A stretch of DNA of 64,000 bases, taken from assembly GCA_026008535.1 (NCBI GenBank), contig BRKX01000006.1, positions 41,838,664 to 41,902,663 of the forward strand. The letters are read 5' to 3'. Source of the DNA: Perilla frutescens (taxonomy: Eukaryota; Streptophyta; Magnoliopsida; Lamiales; Lamiaceae). Shown here in pieces: positions 34,981-47,204 of this stretch (its first letter is position 1; each line of letters begins with the position of its first letter). Under the pieces are notes generated by a model. That model searched no databases. It worked only from the letters and a program-made list of their open reading frames with translations, and was not told the DNA's origin. A program made the translations under genes and the position numbers.

Positions 34981-37239
34981 ATGCCTAAACTGAAAAAAGC
35001 AATGCTAGTAGATGGACTCAAAGCCAATCTTATTAGCATCAGTCAACTATGTAATGATGACATGAAAATGGTCTTCACCAAAGAGAATTGCAGGGTAATG
35101 AATAAGAACAATGACTTATTCATGGAAGGAAAAAGATCGGTTGACAACTATTATCAGCTATATGTACCTACACAATGTTCTTTAATATGTCAAAGAACAT
35201 CTGTAGAACAATCTGAGATCTGGCATCAGAAGCTTGGACAGATTCACTTTAGGAATCTCTAGAAGATCATCAACAAAAAGATAGTCAGATGACTCCCTCA
35301 AATCAAGGTTGAAAGGGAAAAGGTGTATGGTTCATGCCAGATTGGAAATCAGATAAGATCCCAGCATAAAGAAGTTCATGATAGAACTTCCAAAAGAATT
35401 TTAGATCTTCTTCATATGGATCCAATGGAACCAATGGTTGTAGAAAGCTATGGAGAAAACGAGTATGATGTTGTCTGTAAAGATGAATTCTCAAGATTTA
35501 CATAGGTGGACTTTTCAGAGACATCAGTGAGGCATTCATGGCATTCAAGAAATTGGCTTGCAAGATCACAGTTGAAAAAGACCAGCAAATCATCAAAATC
35601 AGAAGTGATCATGGCAAGGAATTTTAAAACCAATACTTTGATAATTTCTGCCATGATAATGGAATCAACCATGAGTACTCAACCTATAAGACTCCTCAAC
35701 AGAATGGAGTAGTTGAAAGGAAGAATAGAACCCTCCAAGAGATGGCTAGCACTATGATTGCTGCAAAAGGAGTTACTTCTATGTTCTGGGTAGAAGCCAT
35801 CAACACTGCATGCCACATCAACAATAGAATTCATCTCAGAACAGGTACCTTCACTACACCGTATGAGATTTGGTATAAAAAGAAACCTACTGTAAAGTAC
35901 TTTCATGTGTTTGGTACTACTTGCTATATTCTCAATGATAGAGAGTATCTTAGTAAGATGAACAACAGAGGAGTAGAAGAGATGTTTGCTGGGATACTCA
36001 AGAAATAGTAAATCATATAGGATTTACAACAAAGAGACCAAGGTTGTAGTAGAATCAGTCAATGTCATATTTGATGATCAGAATGATGTTGTCAACCCTA
36101 CAGAAGATGATGTACACTCTGATGTATTTGGACATTCTGATGTACATGATGATATAGAAAGTGAATATGAAGATTAGGGAGTTAAGAAAAGGAAGCCCTC
36201 ATGGCAGATTATTAAAGATCATCCTAGTACTGAACTCATAGGAGATATCCATGAAGGGAGAATGACTAAAAACAGACTCAGAAAAAGGTTACATGAAGAG
36301 ATATCCAATATCTATTTCACATCCAAGATAAAGCCCAAAATTTTTTAAGAAGCTCTTAAAGATGTCTACTGGATTGAAACAATGCAAGAAGAGCTTCTAC
36401 AATTCAAGAAGAATGATGGCTGGGATCTAGTGCAGAAACCTGAAGGAGTGAATATTGTAGGGACAAAGTGGATATTCAAGAACAAGACTGATGAGTCTGG
36501 GAATATCACAAGGAATAAGGCCAGGCTAGTTGCATAAGGGTATTCACAGATTGAAGGAATAGGTTTTGATGAAACCTTTGCTCCAGTCACAAGAATAGAA
36601 TCAGTTAGACTTCTTTTAGCTATGGCCGACATGATGAAATTCAAGCTCTATCAGATGGATGTCAAGAGTGTATTTTTGAATAGATTTCTAAAGAAGGATG
36701 TATATGTTGCACTTCTTAAAGGATTTGAAGTTCCACATTATCCATACTATGTTTTCAAACTTAAAAAGTCATTATATGGTTTGGAACAGGCTCCTCGAGC
36801 ATTGTATGAAACACTGGCTTCATACTTGGTTGGCAAAGGATACAACAGAGGAGAAGAGGATAAGACACTATTCATCAGAAAGGATAAATTAGAAGAAATT
36901 GTGGTTCAAGTATATGTAGATGATATAGTGTTTGGCTCAGTGTCTGATAAGATAATCAAGGACTTTATCAGGGACATGAAAACTGAGTTTGAGATGAGTC
37001 TGGTTGGAGACTTGAAGAATTTTCTTGGACTTCAGATAAAGCAATCAGAAGAAGGTATCTTCATCTCTCAGTCTAAGTATGCAAGGAACTTTGTCAAGAA
37101 GTTCGAGTTAGAAAATTCTAAGCATAAAAGAATTCATATCAGCACCATTGTCAAGATTGGAAAGGATGATACAAGAGAAAAGGTAGATCAGACACTATAC
37201 AGAAGCATGATTGGAAGTCTTCTCTCTATCTTACAATAA
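34981..37239 (+). pseudogene. Family 2 pol remnant
   Basis: Copia pol in several frames. It begins after the protease active site (VDGLKANLISISQLC at about 35008), then the integrase zinc region (IWHQKLGQIHF), the integrase core (LLHMDPM near 35410; VVERKNRT near 35715), reverse transcriptase (LYQMDVKS near 36650) and the catalytic YVDDIVFGS near 36913. It ends after the MIGSLL block at 37239. RNase H is absent; the next sequence is the accessory ORF leader. Stops and frameshifts occur throughout. Confidence 0.88.
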
Positions 37240-37448
37240 GAAGACCTAATATATCCTACAGTGTGCTCTCTTATATATATGTATTGAACGATGTTCTCTC
37301 TTATATATATGAATAGTCGTTGTTGAGATATCATCATATGCTTCAAATTCTTTGAATTCAAGTTTTTCTACAAACTTTCTAATATCTCTTTTCTTCTTCT
37401 TTCTGTCATTACTTTTGATCACTTAAGAAGTTCATTCTATTCTATTCA
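37240..37448 (+). promoter_or_regulatory. Leader of the family 2 accessory ORF
   Basis: A segment CTCTCTTATATATATG occurs twice, 33 bp apart (near 37268 and 37301), giving two TATATATA boxes 140-175 bp before the ATG at 37449. A CT-rich leader follows, as in family 1. Confidence 0.4.
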
Positions 37449-39876
37449 ATGGTACCAAAAAGAAAACTTGTTCGTCTTAAGAAAGTTGTGAAACCCAGAA
37501 TGAGGTATGGAAAAGTGACTTATTCCAAACCTTAGGATCAATTCTATGAAGAGGATGAGTTCGATAAATAATTTCATGGAGAATCTTCATACAAGAAACC
37601 TGTTCAGCGGGCTCTACAAGTTAAGTCCTCTAGTGAGGATACTGAAGAGATGATAGAAGATTTCCATGATGAAGAAGAAGGCATGGATGAAGAAGAACCT
37701 AAAGACATATCTTCTGTAGAGAAGACAAAGACTTAGAATCTTTCTATCCATGATTTGTTAAAGCAAACAACAAGCTCATACAACGTAAACAAGAGAACTG
37801 CAACAAAGAAAGCAAGAACAAAAGGGTCTGTAGTCAAGAACAAAAGAAGACTGCTACTCCTGCATCAAAGAAAACCATCGCAACACCTGTTGCTCAAGCT
37901 CTTCCAAAAGAAAAGAGATCTGCTACTAATGAGAAAGTTGTGCCTGAAGATATTCCTATACATAAAGAGAAACATGTTGCAGAACAGAGTGCTGCTGAGA
38001 AGACAACACCAGAAGAACCTGCATCTGAAAAGGATATTTCAGAAAAATCTATACCTGAGAAGACAATACCAGAACATCCTGAAGGTGGAGATATTTCAGA
38101 GAATGATGATATTCCTCTGAGCACTAGGATGAAGGCCATAGCAGCTGCCAAGAGAAAGAAAAAGGTCATCAAATGACCTTTAGTTGCTGATCCAGAAGAA
38201 GAAGAAGATCTCCAAAGTTCATCTTCTGAGTTTACTGAAAAGACACCTGTTCCAGAACATGAAAAGCTACTGGCATCTACTCAGTATGATCTATTTTCTA
38301 GATGAGATGTGAAGAAGAATACTCCCAGGAAGAAGTCTTCCACTGAGATTGTCAAGATTGTTCAGAGAACAGCAATGACAAGAAGTAGAGCCTTTGCCAC
38401 TCCACCATCCACAACACCAGCTCAAAAGAAGAGGACAGCCAACACAAGCGTCGCACCATCCAAGGCCAAGAAGTATGTTCATCCCAAGCATGTACCTGAA
38501 GATGTTTAATCTGAGTCAAGTGAACATGATGTTGATCGTCACAAATAGATTATCTATTTACCAGGTATCTCTAAACATGCTCTCTTTCATTCGATGAAGC
38601 ATGTTGAGTTATGGGATAAGGTGAAAAAGAGGTCTTTGATCTCTGAAAAGAAGGTGGATAAGGATACACTTCTAGCTACTGGGGTTTATTCTTTGTTGGA
38701 GGAAGCTAGTTTGTTAGAAACTATGCAGATGGTGCACGAGTTTTTTCCTTTGGTTATGTCAGAGTTTTATTGCAACCTTACCAAGGATATTGATGATCCT
38801 GAATCTGAAGACTTTCACAAAGTCTTTGTCAAAGGAGAAATGCTTGATTTCTCACCAGAACTCATCAATGAGTTTCTGGATTGCTCAGTTGAGGGGGAGT
38901 TGGAAGAGATAGATGACTAAGGGTGGTTGCTGAAGAACTGACCCAGGGCAACTATACCAAATGGCACTCTATTCCTCAGACAATTCCTTCATCAAAGTTG
39001 TCTTAGAAGTATGGTGCACTGTTTTGTATCATGATACATAATTGGATACTAACCAAGCATAGAGCTGCAGTCACACAAGCCCAAAGGAGATTTCTGTTCC
39101 ACTTGGGAACAAGAAAGAAGTTCAATTATGGGGAGTTTGTGTTCAGAAAGCTTGTGAGCAGTGCTGAGTGAACTGTTGTGAAATGTCCTATATGTTATCC
39201 ATCTCTTATCTATGGCATCATCAAGAAGCAAAAAAAAGAAAGTCTCTATAAAAACAAATAGAGTAATGCCTCCTAAGAAGCCTCTGGTCATCAAAGTTGC
39301 TCCTAAAATTGGTGATCATCATCTTCGCATACAATTTAAGAAGTTCATCGTATCAAAGAAAGGTGTTGATGCATTTATAGAAAAGTCTTCACCAAAAATC
39401 CTTGTGCAAAAGTTTCTAGAGAACAGTCTGGAGTTTCATGCTCGATTGATATATGAGTATATATCTGAGAAGATGAAAATTCAAGCATTGATAGCTAAAT
39501 TCTCATCTGGAGAAGAGTTTGCCTCCTGAACAACTGATGTACCTAACAATGTTCACAACTTGCATAAACTTGCAAGTACTGCTGTAGCTGCCACCGAGAT
39601 GGAATCTCCACAGACTACATCCAAGGAAAAGGACATGATGATAAAAAAGAAGTTGCAGAAGAAGAAGCTGCAAAACAGGAAACTGCAGATGAAGAAGCTG
39701 TAGAGGAGGAAGTTGCAGAAGAGGAGCAAGAAACTGAAGAAGAAGAAGAAGAAGAAGAAGAAGAAGAAGAAGAAGAAGAAGAAGAAGAGGCTGTAGAGGC
39801 ATAAGAAGAAGATGATGATGCAGAAGGAGGATCTGAAGCTGAAGAAGAAGAGGAAGCAACTAACAAATCCGAGTAG
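37449..39876 (+). pseudogene. Family 2 accessory ORF
   Basis: Function unknown. ATG 37449 opens a very basic N-terminus (MVPKRKLVRLKK). Acidic and Lys-rich low-complexity sequence follows to about 38500, with a frameshift near 37850. A folded-looking domain at 38594-38920 holds MSEFYCN and a VKGEMLDFSPELINEFL block. This is the closest in the window to what I remember as the 'putative plant transposon protein' domain. A FNYGEFVFRKLV block near 39121 matches the NWAQYFFEQI block of family 1 ORF A. The C-terminus is a long Glu run encoded by (GAA)n, ending at TAG 39874. Several stops and frameshifts make it non-functional. Confidence 0.72.
39736..39788 (+). repeat. (GAA)n trinucleotide repeat
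   Basis: About seventeen GAA units, in frame as poly-Glu in the accessory ORF. Confidence 0.95.
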
Positions 39877-40285
39877 TTCTCTTTTTTACTCTTTACATTT
39901 CTCGGTGGCAAATAGGGGGAGTAAATGCTAGATAATTTTTTAAAAAATTTCTCCTGTTCAATTTATTATCTTGTATCCATGTTCTTGCAAGATATTTTTG
40001 TGCCTAATTTCTATAATATCAAATCCTTGATATTATATTTGAATAAATATTTTTATCTGCAAGACTATGATCCTTATCTGCTAAAAAATTGAAACTACTG
40101 ATAGAGAAAAAGAATATGATAAAAAACTCAATACAGCAAGTAGATACAAGCTGATAAAAGAGTGAAAAACAGTAGGATCATATGATGTTCACAAGGACAT
40201 TCAAAAATGTTTTAAGGTGCATGATCCTTCAGATGAAGATTGTGTTCTTTAAAAATGTGGAGCTGATTTGCCAACAGATAAAGAC

Positions 40286-40297
40286 AAAGGGGGAGAT
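40286..40297 (+). promoter_or_regulatory. Polypurine tract of family 2
   Basis: AAAGGGGGAGAT directly before the 3' LTR. A second tract, AATAGGGGGA, lies at 39911-39920. Confidence 0.7.
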
Positions 40298-41255
40298 TAT
40301 TAGTGTCATCTTTATGCACTAAGTGTTTTAAATTGTCATGATCTTTATAGAAATTTAAAAAACACAAAGGTTTTGGTTTTTCAAGTTTGAAGAGCATGTG
40401 TTTAGACATTACGATATGAACATTCCGCTGCCAATCTGATTGAAGATCGAATAATGTACTTGAGCATGTTCGTGAACATGATCATGTACATGGTTGTCCA
40501 AAGAGTTTTCAAGAGATGTGCCAAGCTGATTTCAAGGAGTTGAAGTTGCCTTTTCAAGATGGACGTTTCAGAATAGAAGATGTCTTGTTCAAGATGAAGA
40601 TCAAGATGGAAGTAGGCGAGTTCTATTCAAGGAAAGCTTCTAACTAGTTGGAGTTCAAATTAAACTAGGAAAGTTTCCTTATAAGAGTTTGATTCAAATT
40701 AGGACAATCTGATTACATTGTTTAGGCTATGTCTTGTGTTTATAAATAGCCTGAGAATCAGACTAGTTAGAGTGCAGTTGAGGTTTACGAATACACAAGA
40801 GCTGCAGAGTCTAAAAGACTTCAAGTTTGAAGCATATAGTATTCAGGTAGACTAGGTTTGATCCTTGTGATCATTGTGTGTCTAGTCTGTGTTTGAAATA
40901 CTTTCATACACACTTAAAGGAGTCTCGAGAGATATTTTCTGTGGGAACTAGAGGTAGTCTAGGTTGTGAGGGGATCTCACAATTCAGTCCATTGAAAAAT
41001 GTTGTAGTGCATAGGAAAGGGGTCGAGTGACGGGAGGTCATCGTGTAATAGCCTTTGTAACCTTGTAACATAGTAGTTAATTGTTTCTCACGGACTTGTG
41101 AAGTTCCCCTGACATAGATCAGTTGATTGAACAGGATTATCAACCTCGTGCCATTTACTTGTTTTCAATTTATCTTTCTGACCTTACATGTTCATCACAA
41201 TGTACATGCACATGATCATGAACATGTTTATATCTGCCCAGTTTATGTAACTTTA
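40298..41255 (+). repeat. 3' LTR of family 2
   Basis: 958 bp, starting TATTAG (TG mutated to TA) and ending CTTTA (CA mutated to TA). TATAAATA lies near 40740, in the part missing from the 5' LTR. Confidence 0.8.
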
Positions 41256-42537
41256 GATTTATTATCTATTTAGACTTATTCAAACTAAAAGTACAATTAC
41301 TTCTTTGTTTTGAATCGAACGTGCGTCCCACTGAGAATCATTCCGAATAAAAAATGGGCCCATTCTTAGAAACTTTTTATATTTTCAATGTCTCCTTATT
41401 TAAATATTCGTATTTTGACTTATTCATATGATGAGTGCAATTAATCCCAAATGTAAATTCCTACCAATCACTCACGTAAATCTATTCCTATCAAATAAAT
41501 TTAAATTTAGATTTTTGTGATTCATTACATCCTGACGAAGAGTCCGAGATCATGAATCTCTCTAAACCCTAAATATTGTGAACCATTGTCAAATATCTCA
41601 AAAGTCTGCTTTAAGTTATTATCTAATGATGTCAACAAGTCAACAACATAATAATAAAGAGATTAGTACATAAATTTGTAATCTTTTTTCCTCGTTAAAT
41701 GTATTGCAATAATTCGTTTTGGTATGCATGAATGACTAGAATATTTATAATTTTTCATCTAATCCCAACCCGAATTCTGGTCGAAGGCCGAAAATCTCAA
41801 TTTAAAATTGATCGAATCCCGATCGAAACCATTTCTTCTTTCTTTCTTTTTTATGGTGTGCGCTAAGTGCAATGTAGAAGCCTATATTTTTTTCCATATT
41901 TATAGACACAAAATGTAAATCCTAATGCACAGTTCAAATCTCGATAAGGGATTCCCGATTGTATCCCGATGGTATCTCGATCGCATCCCAATCGGGACCC
42001 GATCACATTGTGATTAGTTTCTTGTTATTATTATTATTAATAGATAGAATATTTGAGTTCCGATCGAATACCGATCAGAGTTCTGATTGAATCATGATTG
42101 AATCCCGATTAGAATATTTGAGTTCATGATGATTTTATTTGAGAATCCTGATCAGACTTTAAATTGGTGTCTCTTTCCCGTGATTTGTTAGTTGTACTCA
42201 CTTTTGTCACTTTAATCATGCAGACTTCAATGGAAGGTGACAAAAAGGCCACTTTCGTAGTACATCCACATGTTTATTTGTGCATTTCAAGTACATTTCT
42301 GGAAGGTTGGTGTAAGAAATGTGTAAGATGTCCACATGTGATCACTTTTTTAGGGAATTTTAAATAAATTGGATATATATGTTTTTCTTATATTGGGTAA
42401 AAGAGGTTTTTGTAATAGAAAAATGGGTAGTTTTATGCATTTACACAAAAACTTATATAAGCATATTGGAATGATTATTAATGAAAAATTATCACTAAAT
42501 TTTTCAAAAGAGTTAGACATTACTAATTTTCTATTTA
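41256..42537. other. Intergenic DNA
   Basis: No gene is supported. 41755-42160 is rich in CCGAT/GATCG motifs, similar in texture to 32400-32640 on the other side of family 2. Confidence 0.5.
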
Positions 42538-42542
42538 CTATG

Positions 42543-43852
42543 TGAAAGTGCATACCCCATGTGATATGTATCTGGCTACAAAACATTCTCAGAAAAGTAC
42601 ACGAACATTATAGGATAATGTTCACAATAATGTTCAAGAACGTTATTGTGAACTTAATGTAATTTGCAGAATGTAAAGCACAAAGAAGATTGGTAACCCT
42701 GTTCGATCAATCAATCTACCTCAGGAGGACTTGTCAAGTCTGTGGAAAACAATTCACTACTCCGGTGTCACGTTTACTGAGAATTTTACACGACGTTGAC
42801 ATCCTGTCACTTGAAACTTGTTCTACCCGTACACCCTCTTTCGTTGAATTAATTGTGAGATCCCGTCACAACCTAGATATCTAGTTCTCACAGGAAATCT
42901 CTCCCAAGACTCCTTTCGATAGTGTATGAACAAGAGTGTTTCAATACACTATGACTAGAACACTAATCTCTAGTCTAAATCACAACCGAAATTAAATGGC
43001 TCAAAATAGTTAGAGCTCTTGAAACTAATCTTGCGCAGTGCTTTTGGTCAATGTCTCTAACATGTCTGTATCCCAGACTTATTTATAGATGAGAAATACA
43101 ACTTCAACTAGGAAACATAAGTCCTAATTAGAATAAGAATCGAATAAGGAAACTTTCCTTATTGAAATCAAGACTTAGGACTATCCATGTTAGGATTTCT
43201 TCCATCTTTAGGAATCTACCTTTGACTTCAGTTACGAGCGCTTCAGGTTGGATAAGGCAGCTTCTAGATTGATCTTTGAATCTCTCTGTGGTTGGAAACC
43301 TCGAACAAGTTCATTGATCTTGGAAGAATAATCTGGATAAGGAATGTTCATGTAAACGTTCACGAACTTTACTATGAACATTATTGATCTTGATTCTTCT
43401 CTTCATGCAGATGTTCATGTATGTTGTAATGAACATTGTTGGTCTTGAATCTTCTCTTCAGGTAGCACATTGGAATGTCTTATATGTTCACAGGCTGACT
43501 TCAGACTATCACTCAAGCTAGCCGGCAGTACTCAACATGTTGAACAATCTTTGTTGTGGCAGGATACACAACAGTCTTCTTCTCAGCTCAATTTAAACTC
43601 CTTGCTTGAGCTGTCTTTAGGAAGTTCAGATCACTTTTATGTACATCTTTATGAACGTTGTCCATAATAGTAGTAATGTACTTTGGAAAATCAAATACTA
43701 AAGTGATTATCAAATGCCATACAGATGAATGACAATTAATCACTGTAGCAAGTGCAATGTAGAGGACTTGATAAACAAACACAGTGCAATATGACACCAC
43801 TGATCCAATTTGAAACAGGTTTCTTTGATTGGTGTCACGCATAACACTAACA
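42543..43852 (-). mobile_element. Solo LTR related to family 2
   Basis: The 1,310-bp segment is flanked by the duplication CTATG (42538-42542 and 43853-43857). On the minus strand it reads TGTTAG...CTTTCA. Long stretches match the reverse complement of the family-2 3' LTR, for example TTGTGAGATCCC and CTCCCAAGACTCCTTTC near 42854-42921. TATAAATA lies near 43090 on the minus strand. There are no internal genes. Confidence 0.87.
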
Positions 43853-43857
43853 CTATG

Positions 43858-44351
43858 CTTGAGAAGATGATCATATACATGTATATTAATGAAAAAGTAA
43901 TTTTTTATGCATGTACATATATATTACGTACATAGAAATAAGCTATAATAAAAAAATATGATTGAGCATATTATAAACAGAATTTGGTAAAAAAACGAAC
44001 AATTATATTACTTAATCATCTATATAAATTATATTTTTGTATATAAATATTTTTCATATTTTAAACAAACATAAGTATATTTAAAATACATACATGAAAT
44101 ATATTTAAATGTTAAATTTTTTTTATTTCAACATATATTTACATTTTAAATTTGATTAAATATTATAAAATATTTATAGTGCATCGCATGAGAAAAATGC
44201 TACTTAGTTACAGTGTTAGTAATGAATACATGTATGGGTAGTTAGGTGCCTAGAGGATATGTGATGAGCATAAAAGTTATTACTAACACGGGTATGGGTA
44301 TGAGTACGGATACGAGTACAAATACTTTTTTTAAGTCGCGAGTATAAGAAC
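43858..44351. other. AT-rich intergenic DNA
   Basis: Strongly AT-rich with no ORF. A short GTATGGGTATGAGTACGG-type run lies at about 44283-44318. Confidence 0.6.
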
Positions 44352-45233
44352 TAGAGTTGTCAATTGGGCCGGGCCAACCTAGCCCGGTCCAGGACCACTA
44401 GTGGAACAGGTTGGGATGGGTTAGATTTTCTTAAATATATATGAGCCCAGTCCAGACCATGCACCAGGCCTAATGTGGCCCTGAGTTGGGCTGGGTCGGG
44501 CATATGGTGGGCTTTAAGTGAGTTATGTATAATTATTTTTTGTTATTGCTTAAATCAAATAAAAAAATATTACATCTTGTAAATACACACACACATGTGG
44601 ATATATCGTATCTATGTATAATAAAGTTATTAGTTTGAGCAAATAGTAAATGATGTTATTAATTATATAACTTTACTTATGAAATAAATTTATGTATATG
44701 TCTATATATATATATAATCATAATAAAAACAATGTTAGTGATATCTTTAAATTAACACAAAAATAATGATTTTACAATTATATTAATTTATATAATTTTA
44801 CCCGGTGAACCTAATTATAATTTTTATAACTTTATTTAGTGAATTTATTTAAAACTTAACTTTTAAATGATGATATTAGTTTATATAACTTAGTAATTTA
44901 TTTATCATTTATATAATAAGACACGATAAGTAATATGATCTGATGGTATTAAAGTTTGAAATTTTTGCATTTAGAAATATTTTTATATATGGTGAAATAA
45001 ATTAATCTAAAATTGTCTGAAGTGGGTTTGAGACGGGCTTGGGTTGGGCCTAGGCTGAGCTTTCGATGGACTTAGGCTTGGGCTGGGTTTAAAAAAAAAC
45101 GCCCATGTGATCCCATTTTGTTAGGACAAGCTTATTCCCACTTAGCCCGTAATTTTCATAAGCTGGACCGGGTCGACCCATAACGGGCATAGAAACTTCT
45201 TAGCCCATTTGACTACTCCATTTGACAACTTTA
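44352..45233. mobile_element. Second non-autonomous hAT-type transposon
   Basis: The 882-bp segment has inverted ends TAGAGTTGTCAATTGG and TAAAGTTGTCAAATGG and is flanked by 8-bp repeats that match at 7 of 8 positions (ATAAGAAC at 44344-44351, ATGAGAAC at 45234-45241). GGGC/GCCC-rich subterminal regions flank an AT-rich centre. There is no transposase ORF. It is a different family from the element at 6479. Confidence 0.8.
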
Positions 45234-45241
45234 ATGAGAAC

Positions 45242-45599
45242 AAGTACAGTAATACCCTACTCTTGTCATCCCTAGACTGCAGAGACTCAATTATGGTATT
45301 AAATATTTTCAACTTGATATATACGAGCATTGAATTGACAAGTTGATCCCAATATATTATATTCATCTCGAGATCAATTATAAAATGAAAAAAATATTAG
45401 AGAAATATTCTAAATGTGAAAGAGTTTGAAGGTATGTTGGAGGCAATATTGAATTATTTAAAGAAAATTCCAATCACAACCCTATTTTTCTCTTTATAAC
45501 CCCAATTATTTTTCAAAATATAAAATTAATATGATATATTTTTTTTCCCACAAACCCTAACATTTAATTGAAATCCTATCAAACCTCCTACATGCATAG
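45242..45599. other. AT-rich intergenic DNA
   Basis: No feature seen. Confidence 0.6.
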
Positions 45600-46974
45600 T
45601 GTTAGTCCCGGACGAGTCATATTCAGTTTAGACGGGGGTGAATAAACTGAACTCAAACACTTTTAAATAAGTGCGAAAAACTTTAAGGGCCCTTTGACTC
45701 GTTTGAACTTATTGGTTTGTCTATTTTCAGTTTGTGTATGATAAGTGCAAGTTGTGTGATCTTGTGTGCAGTTTCAAAACATAAGTAGTTTAGCACACGA
45801 TCAATTTTATAGAGATTCGAAGCCTTAAAACTTCTACGTCCTCTCTTCCTTCCGTAGAAGGGACAAATTCACTATATAATATGAGTTAACTTTACAAATT
45901 ATACAATGAATGTAAACTGGCTGAACCTAGTAACAGTGAGTTTCTTTAAAATGTTACCTCAATTGGATTGACGGCTCACACTTACAGTCACCAACAGTTA
46001 GCTATTGTGGCGGCAATTTCTTTAGCGGCGGCTCACACTTAGCTGGAGAGTTAGGTGCTATTGTCATCTTCACAAGGTTTTAGATCTCTTTTAATCTTCA
46101 AGATGGTTGGTCTTGAACTGGGATTATCAACTGAATGTGCTCCTTGAACTGAGCGGTTGTAGTTGATACTTTTTAGATCTTTGACTGAGAAGATCTTCAG
46201 CTGGACTTTCAACAGCGCACTGAGGATGCTTATAGCTTGTAGAGTTCTTCTTTTTTTCAGGTTGACTTTCACAGCTGCATATATCACTTTAACTGAGTAG
46301 AATGGAGGAAGAGAGAGAGAGAGAGCTCAGTTTTCTTGGTAGAGATTTTAGGCTATAGTTTTGCAAAAGTCATGCGAAAGTCCTCTTCAAATTTTGTCTC
46401 TTTTCTCTTTTATAGATGAGTGAATTTGTGACCGTTAGTTGTGGCAGGTCTCTTGAGCAATCACAGGTTTGTTGGTCAATTAGAGGTCTGTTGGTGCATA
46501 TAGCCATTATTCTTCCATTGATTCTTTGGTGTGCATTAACTTCATCGATTCTGTCGATAGTGGCTTTAGATTCGGGCCTAGCTGATTAGTTTAGTTAATA
46601 CTTCAGTTCAGCTTCTGAGATTCACTTTTTTGAATGGCTTTTTAGTTCAACTGATTTTGGCCATCAGTTGGGTTGACTTGGATATCAGTCTGGTTGGCTT
46701 CATCTTCAGCTTGTCCATCAATCAAGTTGACTTGGCCACCAGTTGGGTTGACTTGAAGTTCGATTGACTTGCCTATCAGTTCAGTTGTATAGGCCTTCAG
46801 TTTGGTTGACTTATCCTTCAGTCAGATTGCCTAAGTCTTTGTTCGGTTGGCTTAGCCTTCAGTTTGGATTGTCTAAGTCTTCAGTTCGATTGGCCTTTTC
46901 TTCAGTTTTTCTAGAGTGTTTTGACATCTCATCAAAACTACATTTAGGGCTTCTTTTGATTGTTTTTCCTAACA
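45600..46974 (-). repeat. 3' LTR of the minus-strand family 1 copy
   Basis: On the minus strand it starts TGTTAGGAAAAAC at 46974 and ends with GGGACTAACA at 45600, matching the family-1 LTR ends. TATAAAAG is at 46414-46407. In place of the 44-bp array it has degenerate repeats rich in TCAGTT and GGTTGACTTGG (46640-46910), so it belongs to a different LTR subtype. Confidence 0.88.
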
Positions 46975-46988
46975 ATTTTCCCCTTTTT
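46975..46988 (-). promoter_or_regulatory. Polypurine tract of the minus-strand family 1 copy
   Basis: Reads AAAAAGGGGAAAAT on the minus strand directly before the LTR, identical to the plus copy at 30338-30351. Confidence 0.8.
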
Positions 46989-47204
46989 GACTTTGTCAAA
47001 ACTAGCAGGATGATAGAAAAACTAATTAAGAACTGGTGTATCAACTGGATTGATATTCAGAACTGATCATAAAATCCCAAGTAATTTGTCAATGGAAACT
47101 GATTAGTGCAAAAGACTAGCTAGATGTTCTACAATCTAACTTCAGTTTTGCTTTAAAAACTTTTCAGCTCTTCAGTTTGCTTTGACTCTTCTTCAGTTTC
47201 TTCT

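Larger units (their letters stand above)
34042..41255 (+). mobile_element. Family 2 Sirevirus, decayed
   Basis: A 7.2-kb copia element with two related LTRs, a recognisable primer site, a remnant gag, pol fragments, an accessory ORF and purine tracts before the 3' LTR. Most of gag, the protease catalytic site and RNase H are missing. The outer five bases (AGTTT and GATTT) are not an exact duplication, so the ends may have drifted. Confidence 0.85.

Noticed and set aside
39503..39911. Leu-rich and Ser-rich antisense ORFs of about 100-120 codons
   Set aside because: They are the reverse strand of the (GAA)n Glu-coding stretch in the family 2 accessory ORF.
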